NCBI GenBank assembly: GCA_030278955.1
Contig: JAOANR010000006.1
Location: 57,812,915-57,876,914, forward strand
From: Hygrophila difformis
Taxonomy: Eukaryota > Streptophyta > Magnoliopsida > Lamiales > Acanthaceae
DNA: 64,000 nt
Reading direction: 5' to 3'
The translations under genes and the position numbers were made by a program. Below the pieces are notes generated by a model, which saw only the letters and a list, made by a program, of their open reading frames with translations, ran no database searches and was not told the origin of the DNA. This document shows, one piece after another, positions 23,501 through 40,607 of this stretch (position 1 is its first letter; the number at the start of each line of letters is the position of its first letter).

Positions 23501-26488
23501 TCTTGCTAAGGTATGTCTTTCCCTCTCTATATAGTCATCTGAAATGAGAAACATTCCTGAGCTTCAACAAATATTTCGAACAATTTTACACGTGGATTTT
23601 CTTATCTATAATCTTTGTTTTCCTAGGTTGCCAGTCATCTTGAAGTTTTGCCTGGGGCAGAATTCCGTGTCGCATATGAAGAAGCCATGAAGTATGGCGG
23701 AAGGGTTATACTAGGTGATCGACCTGTTCAAGTAAGACATTATTGTTGCTGTTTGTGAATCACCGTATAACTGAAAACCATTGTTACCAGTAATTAAAGA
23801 TCTATCCCATTGTTTGTTTAACTCCTTGAAAGCAGGACTGAGTTGAGCATTTACTGCCTTTTTAATCTCTTATCTTATATTACCTTTGTTGTCTTTGTAT
23901 AAACTTGGACCCTTAGATTTTGGAATTTTATCTCCTTTGGCAGATTACATTGAGGAGAACATGGGCGAAAATGCCACTTTGGCATAAGATAAAACTACTG
24001 TACTCTCTACTATTTCAAGCAGTTTTTTTGCCCAGTCCTGAAGATCTTAATAAAATGGTAGAATTTTTTATCCTGTAAGATTGACAAATCTTATCTGCAT
24101 TATATATGACACATCCCAGGTTTAATATTCACACTGAGCAATAATGAGTCTTTGAACCTTTGTGCAGCTGAAGGACATGGATGATGTTGATATGTTGACC
24201 CTTGTAATCCAGGAAATGAGCAAGCAGTTTCCAACTGTAATGGAAACCCTTGTTTGGGAACGTGACCAGTGAGTGGTTTTATGTTGACATTTTATTCTTC
24301 AATTGTTATCCTCTTCTTTACTCGCTAATTACTGCTTTAAAACTTCTGTGACCAAAAAAATTATGTTTGTATAAACTTTCAGGCTGTTTTTTCTATTATC
24401 TAATAATATTAAATGAAGGTACTTAATGTAAAAGTGAAACCCTGAGTGACAAGATTATCACTATTTCTTTACTTTGTTTTGTGCTGAAAATTGAAATTGT
24501 GACCTGCTTGATCAATGAACATGATATAAGTAACAACCAATTAAAAATTGACGTCATTACTTTTAAGTTATAATGAGGAGATTAAATAGGACTGAGGACT
24601 TAGTTAATAATATAGCTGTCTCATTGCCCTTGTAATTCAGTCTCTTCCCGTGGTCATTGTATCCTGCTCTTAAATTCGAATTCTTTCTTCTTATGACATG
24701 CATACAAGATAATTGATGTATTTGATATTGCATTACTTTCATATGCATGTTTGGTTAATATATTTCTCATGTGCAATCACGTTAGTGTTTCACTAATTTT
24801 GTACCACTAATGCAAGAAAATAATTGAAAAACATTTTGAATGATTTGGTCACATGTAGATGGAGGACTTGTTTTGACATATGATGTTAACATGTTTTCCA
24901 TATAATGGAAGGAAGACGCAGGACCTGTTTGAGAAAATTGAATGATGTTTGAATCTGAAGTCTGGGTTAAGTGATTGAATCTGAATCATTGAGTTGGAAA
25001 TTTAAAACAAACAAAAATTGATGGTGAAAATTACTTTTAATTTACTAATCATTAAGTGATAAATGGTATTATCAAACTGGTTTAATAGATTTTTACTTAT
25101 TCGTTAAGTGATAAATGGTATTATTAGATAGGGCCTTAGACAACAATGCTGAAGTTAAAGGATTACATTAGTGTATCCTATTTTTAGAGTTTTTGTATAC
25201 TACTGTTTTTTCATTTACCGTCCGTACTCCCCAATATAATAATAGTCTTCAGATGGTGTTATACTAATTTCTCTCACTTCGTCATGACTCTAGGCTTCTG
25301 TTGTAAAGTAATATTTTCATTCTATGGTTCTCATTCCATTTGACATCATGTTGCTTCTTTTGAATTTGCTTTCTTTAGATATATGTCAGCCACATTATTA
25401 GGAGTTGCCAGGGAACATAATTCGGTGGTAGCAGTTGTAGGAAAGGGCCACCTGCCAGGAATTCAGAAGAACTGGACCCATCATGTTGGGGTAAGTTGTC
25501 AATCCTTACGGTACAACACACACTCCTAGTAAGCTATTCTAGAGAAGCTGTAAATAAAAGCTAATAGCAAGACTTGGGCTGCTTTTTGGATAAATCTGAC
25601 TACCTGAGTTCATTACATCCAAAAAAATTATGCTCAGAATTCTAGCATCTGAGCCTCAACTCAATTTTTTAAGTCGCTTTGCTCAGTGAATTCTGATATT
25701 TAGATGCTTTTTTTTTAATTACTAAGAAATGATCTTCAGATCGCATGCGTTGACATCTGAAGTTAGTAAGAGTGAATTTGGCTGAGCTTTTGTTAGCTTA
25801 TTAAGCTGTACTATGTTCATTTTAAGTGTCGTCTCGTCTTATAACATTTTTAATTGTGTTTTATTAAATAAAGATATTATATGATTGAAATGACTTAAAA
25901 TTACATTTATAACATAAATTTTGAAAGTTAGACCTATAATTTTGTAAAAGTTGTTTAAACATTTAACTCATAATCAAGTTGGAGCTTTGGTTGCATTTTA
26001 TGGAACTTGAAGGTTCAAATAACTACTCTTGGAGCTTTCGGCATTGGAGGGATTTTAACTTTTAAGTTGTGAGACTACTGAAGTTATGATGAGAATACAG
26101 GACCGTAAAAATAAGCATCACCTGGAAAAATTGATTATCCGATGCATATATTACCATAAAGTGTTTGGCTGCCATTGGTCGATGGAGGCCTTACTCACAA
26201 AGTAAATCCACATGAATGGTTTGTTTTATTCTTTTTTATATAATGGCGTTAGAAGATGCCGTGAATTATTTCTCCATTCTAATCTTTGACAATGCACGCC
26301 TTCAATAGTGTTCACTTCAGTATTCAATGTTATATGATATGTTACATCCTGTCTTACAGGTCAAGGAACTTCTTACAATGCCATCCCAAAACAAGACATT
26401 TACAGTGGGCAAAATACTCTCAGCTATCGGTGTTACAGTTGCAGGTGTTGCCATCATATCTGGCCTTTATATGTACAGAAAGAAGTAA
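17526..26488 (+). CDS. TraB-domain protein (nine exons)
   Basis: Exons by eye: 17526-17927, 20251-20298, 20412-20471, 23427-23510, 23627-23731, 23944-24057, 24168-24268, 25379-25490, 26360-26488. All introns are GT-AG and the exons join in frame to about 384 residues. The TraB fold is marked by GTAHVS (128-133), VVFLELCSSR (151-160) and GKGHLPG (326-332). GxxH motifs are the conserved putative catalytic or metal-binding feature of the TraB/TIKI/PrgY family. The C-terminus has a hydrophobic segment (about 361-381) followed by YRKK, as in a tail-anchored membrane protein. Plant homologues include Arabidopsis TRB1 at ER-mitochondria contacts; the same role here is inferred. The first 49 residues are Arg/Ser-rich and could be a targeting sequence. 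A second Met (codon 17673) could start the core protein. Intron 3 (2955 bp) holds a Helitron. Confidence 0.9.
21229..23053 (-). mobile_element. Helitron relic in intron 3 of the TraB gene
   Basis: On the minus strand it starts TCTATATATTAATATAG after an A and ends GTGCTAATGCACTTCTAG before a T. A small hairpin (GTGC/GCAC, 21235-21246) lies just inside the CTAG. The 5' end resembles that of the Helitron at 16788. Interior helicase remnants (21440-22330) support the call. Without this 1825-bp insert the intron would be about 1.1 kb. Confidence 0.65.
21440..22330 (-). pseudogene. Helitron Pif1-like helicase remnant in TraB intron
   Basis: The minus strand reads SGSASLLLPGS, then after frame breaks ADLLVQAQLITWDEAPVMDR (Walker B region), LDKGLRDIMQ, SDGKTIVLGGDFR, a stop where the family has Gln, and ILSLIPNGFREDIINATINS. 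The order and wording match the Helitron helicase core. Walker A is not recovered. One in-frame stop interrupts the best block and frameshifts lie upstream, so it is dead. Confidence 0.82.
23140..23166. repeat. GAT microsatellite
   Basis: A short run of GAT/AAT triplets lies in TraB intron 3, just right of the Helitron relic. Confidence 0.85.
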
Positions 26489-27010
26489 TTCAACAAACCC
26501 ATTTTAGTGATCAAGGGTTCATCTATGCTCCTTGAGAACCTAACCAATTGAATAGTAGTGTGTAAGAACCCAATGAGAAAATAAAACATATTATGTACAT
26601 TTTATTACTATGGAGGCACTACATTATGGCTTTTATTGAAAGATCTGCATCCATTTCTTTTCTTTTTTTTTTTTTTTGTTGGGGGTGGGGGGGTGGTTCT
26701 TTTTGTGCAGATCAAATGAAAAGTAGTACTAATTTCTTAACTACTTATCACCATTTTAGAATCATGTCACAGAATGAAGCAAAACTACAGCTCGAATTTA
26801 TTCCCAGCAAACTTTTAACATTCCACTCATCATTCTTCATTGGAATAAAATATCAAATAATGAAGTTCTAAATACATCACTCTAATCTCTGTAACACCCC
26901 CCCATAAGGGTATATATATGTATGATTTGATATATCTATACTACCTGAAATTCAAAATTATATTGAAAAGACATACAAAGAAGGTAGGTGTAAATAAAAC
27001 TACCCCATTC
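26489..27010. other. Convergent intergenic region (TraB and GLR 3' ends)
   Basis: This holds the two 3' UTRs. A T15-type run followed by a G-rich stretch lies at about 26660-26697. Plus-strand ORFs here are short and overlap the GLR 3' end; none looks real. An AATAAA-like word lies near 26578 for TraB. Confidence 0.6.
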
Positions 27011-31889
<4,879 letters not shown>

Positions 31890-32962
31890 GATATATACAC
31901 CATTCTTTCAAGATATCAGATGCCTGCAATAACTATAAAAGACAAGCTCAAAACCCATTCCCATTTTGTTGACTCCCAGTCTCCCATTCAGGCATTTTAT
32001 CGAACATGTTGTCTCAATTATTTCCCGTCAGGTTTTCAACTTCCCCAGCAACAACAATGGTAAAATATAATTTGGGGTTTATGAGTGGGGAAATGGGAAG
32101 TCTCCTCACTCTTTCAACAACAAATTGCAATAAATCCAATAAATGCACACTGACAAAACCATCGCCAACTTGCAACCACACATGCCATATATGTCATCAA
32201 CCAAAAACAATTATTAAAAATAGACACATCTCCTCACAAATATACATAAAAAAATCATTGCCAAAACTAATCCCATAGACATGTACTATAAACAGAAGGG
32301 TCACTGAATTTTTAGCCCTAATTAATCAGTTCATGTAAAACACCAAGTCATCAGTGTACTGCCTTCAATTAATGATGCACAGGAAAGCAGTAAAACAATT
32401 AAAAACAGAAAGTGATTGTTGGCAATTTAAAAAAAGAAAATTCAAAACCCGTTCCAGTTAACATCAACTCTCTGTTATTTTTGGTTGGTAGGGAACTAAA
32501 AAGATAAGCAAAACAAGCATATCACCTGAAGATCAAGGGGTGGTTGAGGCCCACATTCATTTTAATTTTTCAGAATTCAGGAACGTCTTATGTCTGGAGA
32601 GGTAAAAAGATTGGACTTTTATGGGTGATGCATGAAATATGTTTTTTTTTCGGTAAGTATGAAATATGTTGGAATTAAACGCCATAACAAACTGTTTAAA
32701 TTGCGGAGAAGGGAAGGAATTGGATACTTTGTTGTCTGATTTCGGGCAAATAAGATGTCTGATTTTTGCTGCTAGTGGAGTGAAAGAAAGATTCTTGTTT
32801 GTTGAAAGCTCGTGCTTTCCAATTTTAGATTTTCAGCCATCATTTTTTTTTTTTTTTCCGAAGGTATTCCCGGCCCTATTGGGATATATCCATTGAAGAG
32901 TTGCTTCTTTTAAAAATAAAATTATACATGTATAAAAGTAGTCGAACCCCAAATCCTAACTC
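31890..32962 (-). promoter_or_regulatory. GLR 5' region (promoter/5' UTR)
   Basis: This non-coding stretch is upstream of the GLR start. No other gene is visible. It is mostly AT-rich, with a T-run near 32843-32857. The exact transcription start cannot be read. Confidence 0.4.
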
Positions 32963-33790
32963 TAAGGTGGCATTTGGTTCTGGGATCTGAGATTCCCATT
33001 GAAAATCTTGAGTATTGAATGAAACGTATCCATGTTTGGTTCGGGGCATATTTTATATGAGAATGTCACATTCCCACCTCAGTGGGAATGCTGAGTGTTT
33101 TTGGTGGGAATGTGATTCCCACCTAGACATTCCCACCTGGAAGGCATGTAGGCCCCGTTTGGTAAATAAATATAGTTTAGAGTTTAGCTTCAGAGATTAA
33201 AGTTTAGTTTCAGATATTAGAATTCCCAATCAACTGTAAAAATTAGCTTTTAAGAGCATAAGTGTTTGGGATTTAACTTTAAAGTTTAGCGGTTTATATT
33301 GCAAAAATACATAATTGCCCCCTTTGACTTTTGAATTAATATCCTACTAGTGTAATTCAAATTTTTATGTGAAGATAGAAAATAACCATATAAATTAATT
33401 CAATTTTCATCCATCTTGTCAAGGAACACAAGATCAATACATTCATTGAACCGAACAAGCAAAAGCAAACCATAAAGGATTGTCCTTCACTGTTCAAACA
33501 TGCAGAGCTATATATAAAGGAAGAATGTTGAAGTGAGTTATTACACAGTAACTGCTAAATATTTTTTAAATAAATAAAAAAAAGAACAAACAAACAAAAA
33601 AAACTCAAACTACAACAAGAGATAAGATTACCGATGTATTATGCTAACAAAACCAAAACTGGAACATTCAAACAATTAAATAAAAAAACTTGTTAAAAAT
33701 AACTTATATCTGCAAAAGTGTTAAATATTTATTCAAAAATTGAAACACTTAATTCAAGGATCACATCGTATTCACCATAACCAAATGAGA

Positions 33791-35247
33791 TTATCCACCT
33801 CTCCGCATAATGCCCCGGACATTTCTTCTATGCATCAAACTTTGAGCTATCCTCTCTCTAACTTGTATCATATGGATTTCATCAACACATCTTTCTTCGC
33901 TTTGAGCATTACCATTATCTCCTCTATCATTATTGTCATCTTCATTCTCAGTGGAATCTTCACTAGTACTAAAAACTCCATCAAAATGTTGGTCATAAAT
34001 TGCATTCCTTCTTACATAATTGTGAAGAGCCATTGCAGCTACAACAATCATGATTTGCTTTTTGAAAGGAAAATTCGGCATTACTTTTAAGATGGCCCAT
34101 TTTTTCTTTAGTACTCCAAATGATCGTTCGATAACACTACGTAGAGACGAATGTGCTTGATTAAATATCTCCTCCTTTTTAGATATTGGTCTTCCTGATT
34201 GAAAATCAGATAAATGATAACGTTCTCCTTTATATGGTCCTAGATATCCAATTTTTTGAGGGTAACCCGCATCAACCAAATAATATTTGCCTACATTAAA
34301 TAAAAAAGGAAAAAATATTTTCAAGGTTGAATGTGTTATAAAAATAATATACTTACAATGTAAAATATAAAATTATATAAAATTACCGGGAGGAGGATGG
34401 GGAAAATTCCATTTTTCTTCGCGAATAGCATGACAAAATATATTGGCATCATGTGCTGATCCCTCCCATCCAGCAAGAACAAATGTGAAACACATATTAA
34501 AATCACAAACTGCCATCACATTTTGAGTCGGCATACCCTTTCTATCAATATATGGGATCTGTTCAGCAACTGGTATACTTGCTTGAATATGTGTGCCGTC
34601 TATTGCACCTATACAATCCTACACCATATGTATACATTTATAAAATATAATTGAATAATTATTAAACATATAAAGAAAATGCAAAATCTGCATACTATAG
34701 TTACCTTAAAATACGGCATGTATCTCCCATCCATTCGTATTCGTTCTGGAATATCTTTAAAATCTAAATCATCGGGTTTTATCACATCTGATGCCATACG
34801 CGCAATAGATGCTAATGCTAAGGTAAAATATCTGGAAACAGTCTCTCCAGATCGTTGAAAACGTTCTTGAGTATCTCGATTAGAATTTCCATGTCCCATC
34901 ACAATTAAAAACATCGCCAATATTTCCTTTGTAGACATATTATATGTGTCTGTCAACCCATACTTGTTCTCTAAATCCATAACCAACCTGAGGAACACAT
35001 TCTTTGGCATCCGAAAAGCATTGTAAAACCTTTGATCATGGCCACCTAATAGTTCATTAACCCATATTTCTCCTGTATGAATAGAAGTCATGCAAGGTTC
35101 TTTGAGAACAAATTTCCGATAATATTCATCTATCTCTAGTGCCAAACATGCTAATTGAATCGTATGTGAATTTTCTGTTAATATTTCGTCTAGCTCCTCA
35201 TCTTCGTTGTCTCCATTTTGTCCAGCCTCTTTATATATATAATAATC
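33791..35247 (-). CDS. Harbinger DDE transposase, copy 1
   Basis: Exons 35247-34705, 34618-34387 and 34290-33791 join in frame to about 424 residues. Motifs: GAIDGTH (first Asp), YYLVDAGY (second Asp) and SVIERSFGVLKKKW (Glu), giving the DDE_Tnp_4/HARBI1-type triad, then AAMALHNYVR. A helix-rich N-terminal part includes ERFQRSGETVSRYF. The protein should cut and rejoin the element ends, usually with the Myb-like partner. No Met opens exon 1: an in-frame stop lies just upstream of its splice acceptor. The start therefore comes from an upstream exon (see the leader exon at 37895-37869) or from an internal Met at 35091. No disabling mutation was seen. Confidence 0.9.
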
Positions 35248-35458
35248 CTGTAATTTAAGTCATTAGCATAATGTAATATTTTCAATTAGTGAGCTCATTC
35301 ACTGACAATTTAGTCTCCAGTTATAGAAAACATAAATAAATAATTAAACCAAATAAAAGTAATTGCATTTGTATACTTCACTGTAAAGTAATAAAAATAT
35401 TCAAAAATCCATATTATTCAAACATGTAATGGAGAACCAAAATGGCAGGAGAATAATG

Positions 35459-37895
35459 CTAATTATGCCCTAAAAATCTGCTCGAACATGAAGCATCTCC
35501 ATCCCCTTTTTCAGATTGTAAGTACCATAGCCGAAGAGAATATTCTTCCAAAGCCACAAACACCTCACGCTTATCTTTATTTAAAAATAGCTTTAGCGCA
35601 AAACTATAAAGTGGGCTAGCCTTAGGAACATCTTCTTCCATCAACTTTAAAATAACTATTGCTTCAGTGATAGTTGGGGAGGACATTCTGTGCACTCTTG
35701 CCATTATAGCATCAGTGTGCTTTTGAATTCCTTCAGTCATTGAATCAATTTTGGTAGATAACTGAGAAGCCCCTCCATTTTTCTTCCTCACTTGCCTTTT
35801 CTTTGCATTTGTTTCTGTTTGAGTGTCTGACCGCATCCTAGACTGACCACCGTTTCTTTCATGTGAAACTGTCTCGTTACCCCCACTTGTCTCAGCATTT
35901 TCAGTACTGAAATTCTCTTGAGAAGTACCCATATTCTCATTAGAATCCTCTAAACGTGTAAAAGGTATATTTAAATCTTGAATCTTTTCTGAAGAATATT
36001 CTTGACATGATGGAGCTTCAAAATAACTTGGTGGTGGATAACCAGCCGAAGGAGCCCATGTGTCGTCACCTTTGGCGATTGTTCCTGAAAACAATCCAGC
36101 TAATTTATCCTCAAATTCGGGATCAATTCCTATCTTTCTAAACTTCGCAATTTCTGGATTAACCTGTCATATTTTCCAAAAAAGAAAGGAGATGTTAATA
36201 ATAAAATGAAATATATTATTTTTAATCTTAAAGGTGTATACAAGACAATACCTTTATATATTCGTCCCACCAATCATCAGATGCGTCGATTGTTTTTTTG
36301 TACTCATTCCACCCTAAATCCGTAGTCATTTGTTTTAGCTTTCTCCAATTTTTCCAATCCTTCTTCAGGGCATCCCATTTGTTCTTCATTTGATCCGAGG
36401 TGTAAGTAAGGCCAGTTTGACTTGAAAATTTCGAAGCAATGATCCGCCACGGTAACTTCTTGAAACCTCCACCTTGTCTACAACCATTACTAAGCTCTTT
36501 TTTGCAAATGTCACAGAATATTATCACATTGTGTCTTTCCCATTGGGCCTTACCTCTACCTTTATCCCTCTGACTATTTATTGGATGCATAGTCTGATAC
36601 CATTATTTGGAAACGAACATTTAATTCCAATGTGAAGCAGAAAGGCTGAACATTACAAAGAGAAGGGGAAGAAAGGAAAAAACACATGGGGGGAGCATAT
36701 AATGCATGTATAGTCTGTAATATGTAGTGAAACTGCTGTCCAGTTGCCCACAAGAGAACAAACTCCCTCGTTTTGTTTCCACACTGCTAATATAATCTAC
36801 ATTTCTCCATAAAGTGGTATGTCGACAAAGCAATGATAAAACAGCTTATTTGTCTATAAACCCTCCCTACACGTTCTTGATTTGGGCTCTTTCATAAATC
36901 AACCCTCACTTTAGACTAGACCATAAATGACAACAATTTACTCAAGAATGAACCATAAAGTTACTGAAAATAGCATAAGAGTTGTGGATTAGATGCTGGC
37001 TGGTTCCATTATTGATACACTCCATTACCCCAAATGTGATCGATAAGTCATAAATGCAAACAGAAGGTAGTAATGTGATGCAACAAAAGATTCAAAGAAT
37101 TTAAATAAATAACTAAAATAAAACAGCATGCATTGAAGAAAAGGGAATGAAGTGTTTGAAATGTTGATTTGTACATAGGGAAGTAGTAGAATCAAGGGGT
37201 GAAAAAGAGAGCAAGAATTAAAAACCATTTAAAAGGCTGCAAGAAAAGAGGGCTAGGCAACAAACCATATAAATTGCTAAATTTATTGTGTTTCAGATTT
37301 GCAGAAAGAAGTCTAAATCCAAAGCGAGCTGGTGTTAGGCATCTACAAATTTTGGGTAGCCTAAATTGCACAAACATTTGACACATGGCAAAACAACTGG
37401 CAACCTAAATAACACTCTTGAGGCAGCTGCATTCCAAGTGCAACAGACTAACATGTAACTTTATTTACTAATAATCTTGCAAATATGATAAAGAAAGGTT
37501 ACAATTTAGCATCAAGAACTTAATTTCAGAGGACAGGAGAACATTGTCAAAACACCACCCATTATGCATTTTTTGGGACCAAATCCGTTAAACAGAAAAA
37601 AACCAAAAACACAAGGAGTATAAATTTTTCCAAGCAAGGGAAGTGTGAACCGAAGCATATACAACCATAACCCCAAACTTGCTGCCAATAGCACCACAAC
37701 TATGAAAATCACCATTCATTTAACTGCACAATAACAATTGAATTCAATCTGTCTAACCCACTCCCTGAATACCCAATTCGGACAAAATTCCACCCATTCA
37801 ACCCAAAAGAACTAATTACGAATGAAAGGAATTTCAGCAAACAGATTTATGGTGTAGTAAATACTTACACTGGGTGTTGAAGAGGGATTGTCCAT
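35459..37895 (-). CDS. Harbinger Myb/SANT-like protein, copy 1
   Basis: Exons 37895-37869 (27 nt, MDNPSSTPS), 36593-36252 and 36163-35459 join in phase 0 to about 357 residues. The middle exon has a Myb/SANT-like domain (Myb_DNA-bind_3 type) with spaced aromatics: FKKLPWRIIASKF, QMKNKWDALKKDWKNWRKL and ASDDWWDEYIKV-like end. The C-terminal exon has a basic KKRQVRKK stretch and an ITEAIVILKLMEEDVP helix region. In PIF/Pong-type elements this second protein binds DNA and helps nuclear import of the transposase. The MDNPSSTPS leader exon was inferred from a good GTAAGT donor and a CAG acceptor. Confidence 0.82.
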
Positions 37896-38290
37896 GGCTT
37901 TCGTTCACCTTCTTCTAAAATCACCTCTGGAACTCCGATCAGTTCTCCGATCTCTGCTCTTCGCTGTTCTCCGATTAAAGATGGTTTGCAAATTATAATT
38001 CTGCTTCGAAGAGGAGCTTTATATAGATTCCTCCCTTATTTTTTATGCGAACAAATCTAAAGATTTCCCACCAAATATCTGTTGTAATTGAAGGATACGA
38101 TGGGAAATTTACTTCAAATCTCACCTCAAACGTTACTGGATCCAGCGTCTTCAAAATTCGCGAATCGCGGAAAGATTCAGCGTTCCCAAATCCCTAATTT
38201 CCGGAGAAACAAACAGATAGGAAAGAGATAGAGTTGGGGTTGGGCTTTTAGCGGTGGAAACGCCCCGAAACGCTCGTACCAAACGGGGCC

Positions 38291-38293
38291 GTA
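38291..38293. other. Single GTA between Harbinger copies 1 and 2
   Basis: The right TIR of copy 1 (ending 38290) and the left TIR of copy 2 (from 38294) are separated only by GTA, the same triplet that flanks the whole array. Confidence 0.95.
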
Positions 38294-38939
38294 GGCACCG
38301 TTTGGTAAATAAATAGAGTTTAGAGTTTAGAGTTTAGCTTCAGAGATTAAAGTTTGGCTTCAGAGATTAGAGTTCCCAATCAACGGTAAAAATTAGCTTT
38401 TAAGAGCATAAGTGTTTGGGATTTAACTTTAAAGTTTAGCGGTTTATATTGCAAAAATACATAATTGCCCCCTTTGACTTTTGAATTAATATCCTACTAG
38501 TGTAATTCAAATTTTTATGTGAAGATAGAAAATAACCATATAAATTAATTCAATTTTCATCCATCTTGTCAAGGAACACAAGATCAATACATTCATTGAA
38601 CCGAACAAGCAAAAGCAAACCATAAAGGATTGTCCTTCACTGTTCAAACATGCAGAGCTATATATAAAGGAAGAATGTTGAAGTGAGTTATTACACAGTA
38701 ACTGCTAAATATTTTTTAATAAATAAAAAAAAGAACAAACAAACAAAAAAAACTCAAACTACAACAAGAGATAAGATTACCGATGTATTATGCTAACAAA
38801 ACCAAAACTGGAACATTCAAACAATTAAATAAAAAAACTTGTTAAAAATAACTTATATCTGCAAAAGTGTTAAATATTTATTCAAAAATTGAAACACTTA
38901 ATTCAAGGATCACATCGTATTCACCATAACCAAATGAGA

Positions 38940-40396
38940 TTATCCACCTCTCCGCATAATGCCCCGGACATTTCTTCTATGCATCAAACTTTGAGTTATC
39001 CTCTCTCTAACTTGTATCATATGGATTTCATCAACACATCTTTCTTCGCTTTGAGCATTACCATTATCTCCTCTATCATCATTGTCATCTTCATTCTCAG
39101 TGGAATCTTCACTAGTACTAAAAACTCCATCAAAATGTTGGTCATAAATTGCATTCCTTCTTACATAATTGTGAAGAGCCATTGCAGCTACAACAATCAT
39201 GATTTGCTTTTTGAAAGGAAAATTCGGCATTACTTTTAAGATGGCCCATTTTTTCTTTAGTACTCCAAATGATCGTTCGATAACACTACGTAGAGACGAA
39301 TGTGCTTGATTAAATATCTCCTCCTTTTTAGATATTGGTCTTCCTGATTGAAAATCAGATAAATGATAACGTTCTCCTTTATATGGTCCTAAATATCCAA
39401 TTTTTTGAGGGTAACCCGCATCAACCAAATAATATTTGCCTACATTAAATAAAAAAGGAAAAAATATTTTCAAGGTTGAATGTGTTATAAAAATAATATA
39501 CTTACAATGTAAAATATAAAATTATATAAAATTACCGGGAGGAGGATGGGGAAAATTCCATTTTTCTTCGCGAATAGCATGACAAAATATATTGGCATCA
39601 TGTGCTGATCCCTCCCATCCAGCAAGAACAAATGTGAAACACATATTAAAATCACAAACTGCCATCACATTTTGAGTCGGCATACCCTTTCTATCAATAT
39701 ATGGGATCTGTTAAGCAACTGGTATACTTGCTTGAATATGTGTGCCGTCTATTGCACCTATACAATCCTACAACATATGTATACATTTATAAAATATAAT
39801 TGAATAATTATTAAACATATAAAGAAAATGCAAAATCTGCATACTATAGTTACCTTAAAATACGGCATGTATCTCCCATCCATTCGTATTCGTTCTGGAA
39901 TATCTTTAAAATCTAAATCATCGGGTTTTATCACATCTGATGCCATACGCGCAATAGATGCTAATGCTAAGGTAAAATATCTGGAAACAGTCTCTCCAGA
40001 TCGTTGAAAACGTTCTTGAGTATCTCGATTAGAATTTCCATGTCCCATCACAATTAAAAACATCGCCAATATTTCCTTTGTAGACATATTATATGTGCCT
40101 GTCAACCCATACTTGTTCTCTAAATCCATAACCAACCTGAGGAACACATTCTTTGGCATCCGAAAAGCATTGTAAAACCTTTGATCATGGCCACCTAATA
40201 GTTCATTAACCCATATTTCTCCTGTATGAATAGAAGTCATGCAAGGTTCTTTGAGAACAAATTTCCGATAATATTCATCTATCTCTAGTGCCAAACATGC
40301 TAATTGAATCGTATGTGAATTTTCTGTTAATATTTCGTCTAGCTCCTCATCTTCGTTGTCTCCATTTTGTCCAGCCTCTTTATATATATAATAATC
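38940..40396 (-). pseudogene. Harbinger transposase, copy 2, with premature stop
   Basis: Exons correspond to 40396-39854, 39767-39536 and 39439-38940. At 39713-39711 the Glu codon in PVAEQIPYI has become TAA. The stop falls after the first catalytic Asp and before the second Asp and Glu, so the product would lack most of the catalytic core. Everything else reads through, and splice sites are kept. Confidence 0.9.
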
Positions 40397-40607
40397 CTGT
40401 AATTTAAGTCATTAGCATAATGTAATATTTTCAATTAGTGAGCTCATTCACTGACAATTTAGTCTCCAGTTATAGAAAACATAAATAAATAATTAAACCA
40501 AATAAAAGTAATTGCATTTGTATACTTCACTGTAAAGTAATAAAAACATTCAAAAAACCATATTATTCAAACATGTAATGGAGAACCAAAATGGCAGGAG
40601 AATAATG

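Larger units (their letters stand above)
33151..38290 (-). mobile_element. PIF/Harbinger element, copy 1 (apparently intact)
   Basis: The 14-bp terminal inverted repeats GGCCCCGTTTGGTA / TACCAAACGGGGCC bound 5140 bp. GTA precedes (33148-33150) and follows (38291-38293). Two minus-strand genes are inside, Myb/SANT-like then transposase. The left 100 bp differs from copies 2 and 3, which have an extra TAGAGTT unit and several substitutions. The 3-bp duplication, two-gene layout and DDE transposase place it in PIF/Harbinger. Confidence 0.92.

Noticed and set aside
33740..34090. Plus-strand 116-codon ORF repeated in all three Harbinger copies
   Set aside because: It is antisense to the last transposase exon. 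Its conservation follows from the copies being near-identical, not from coding.
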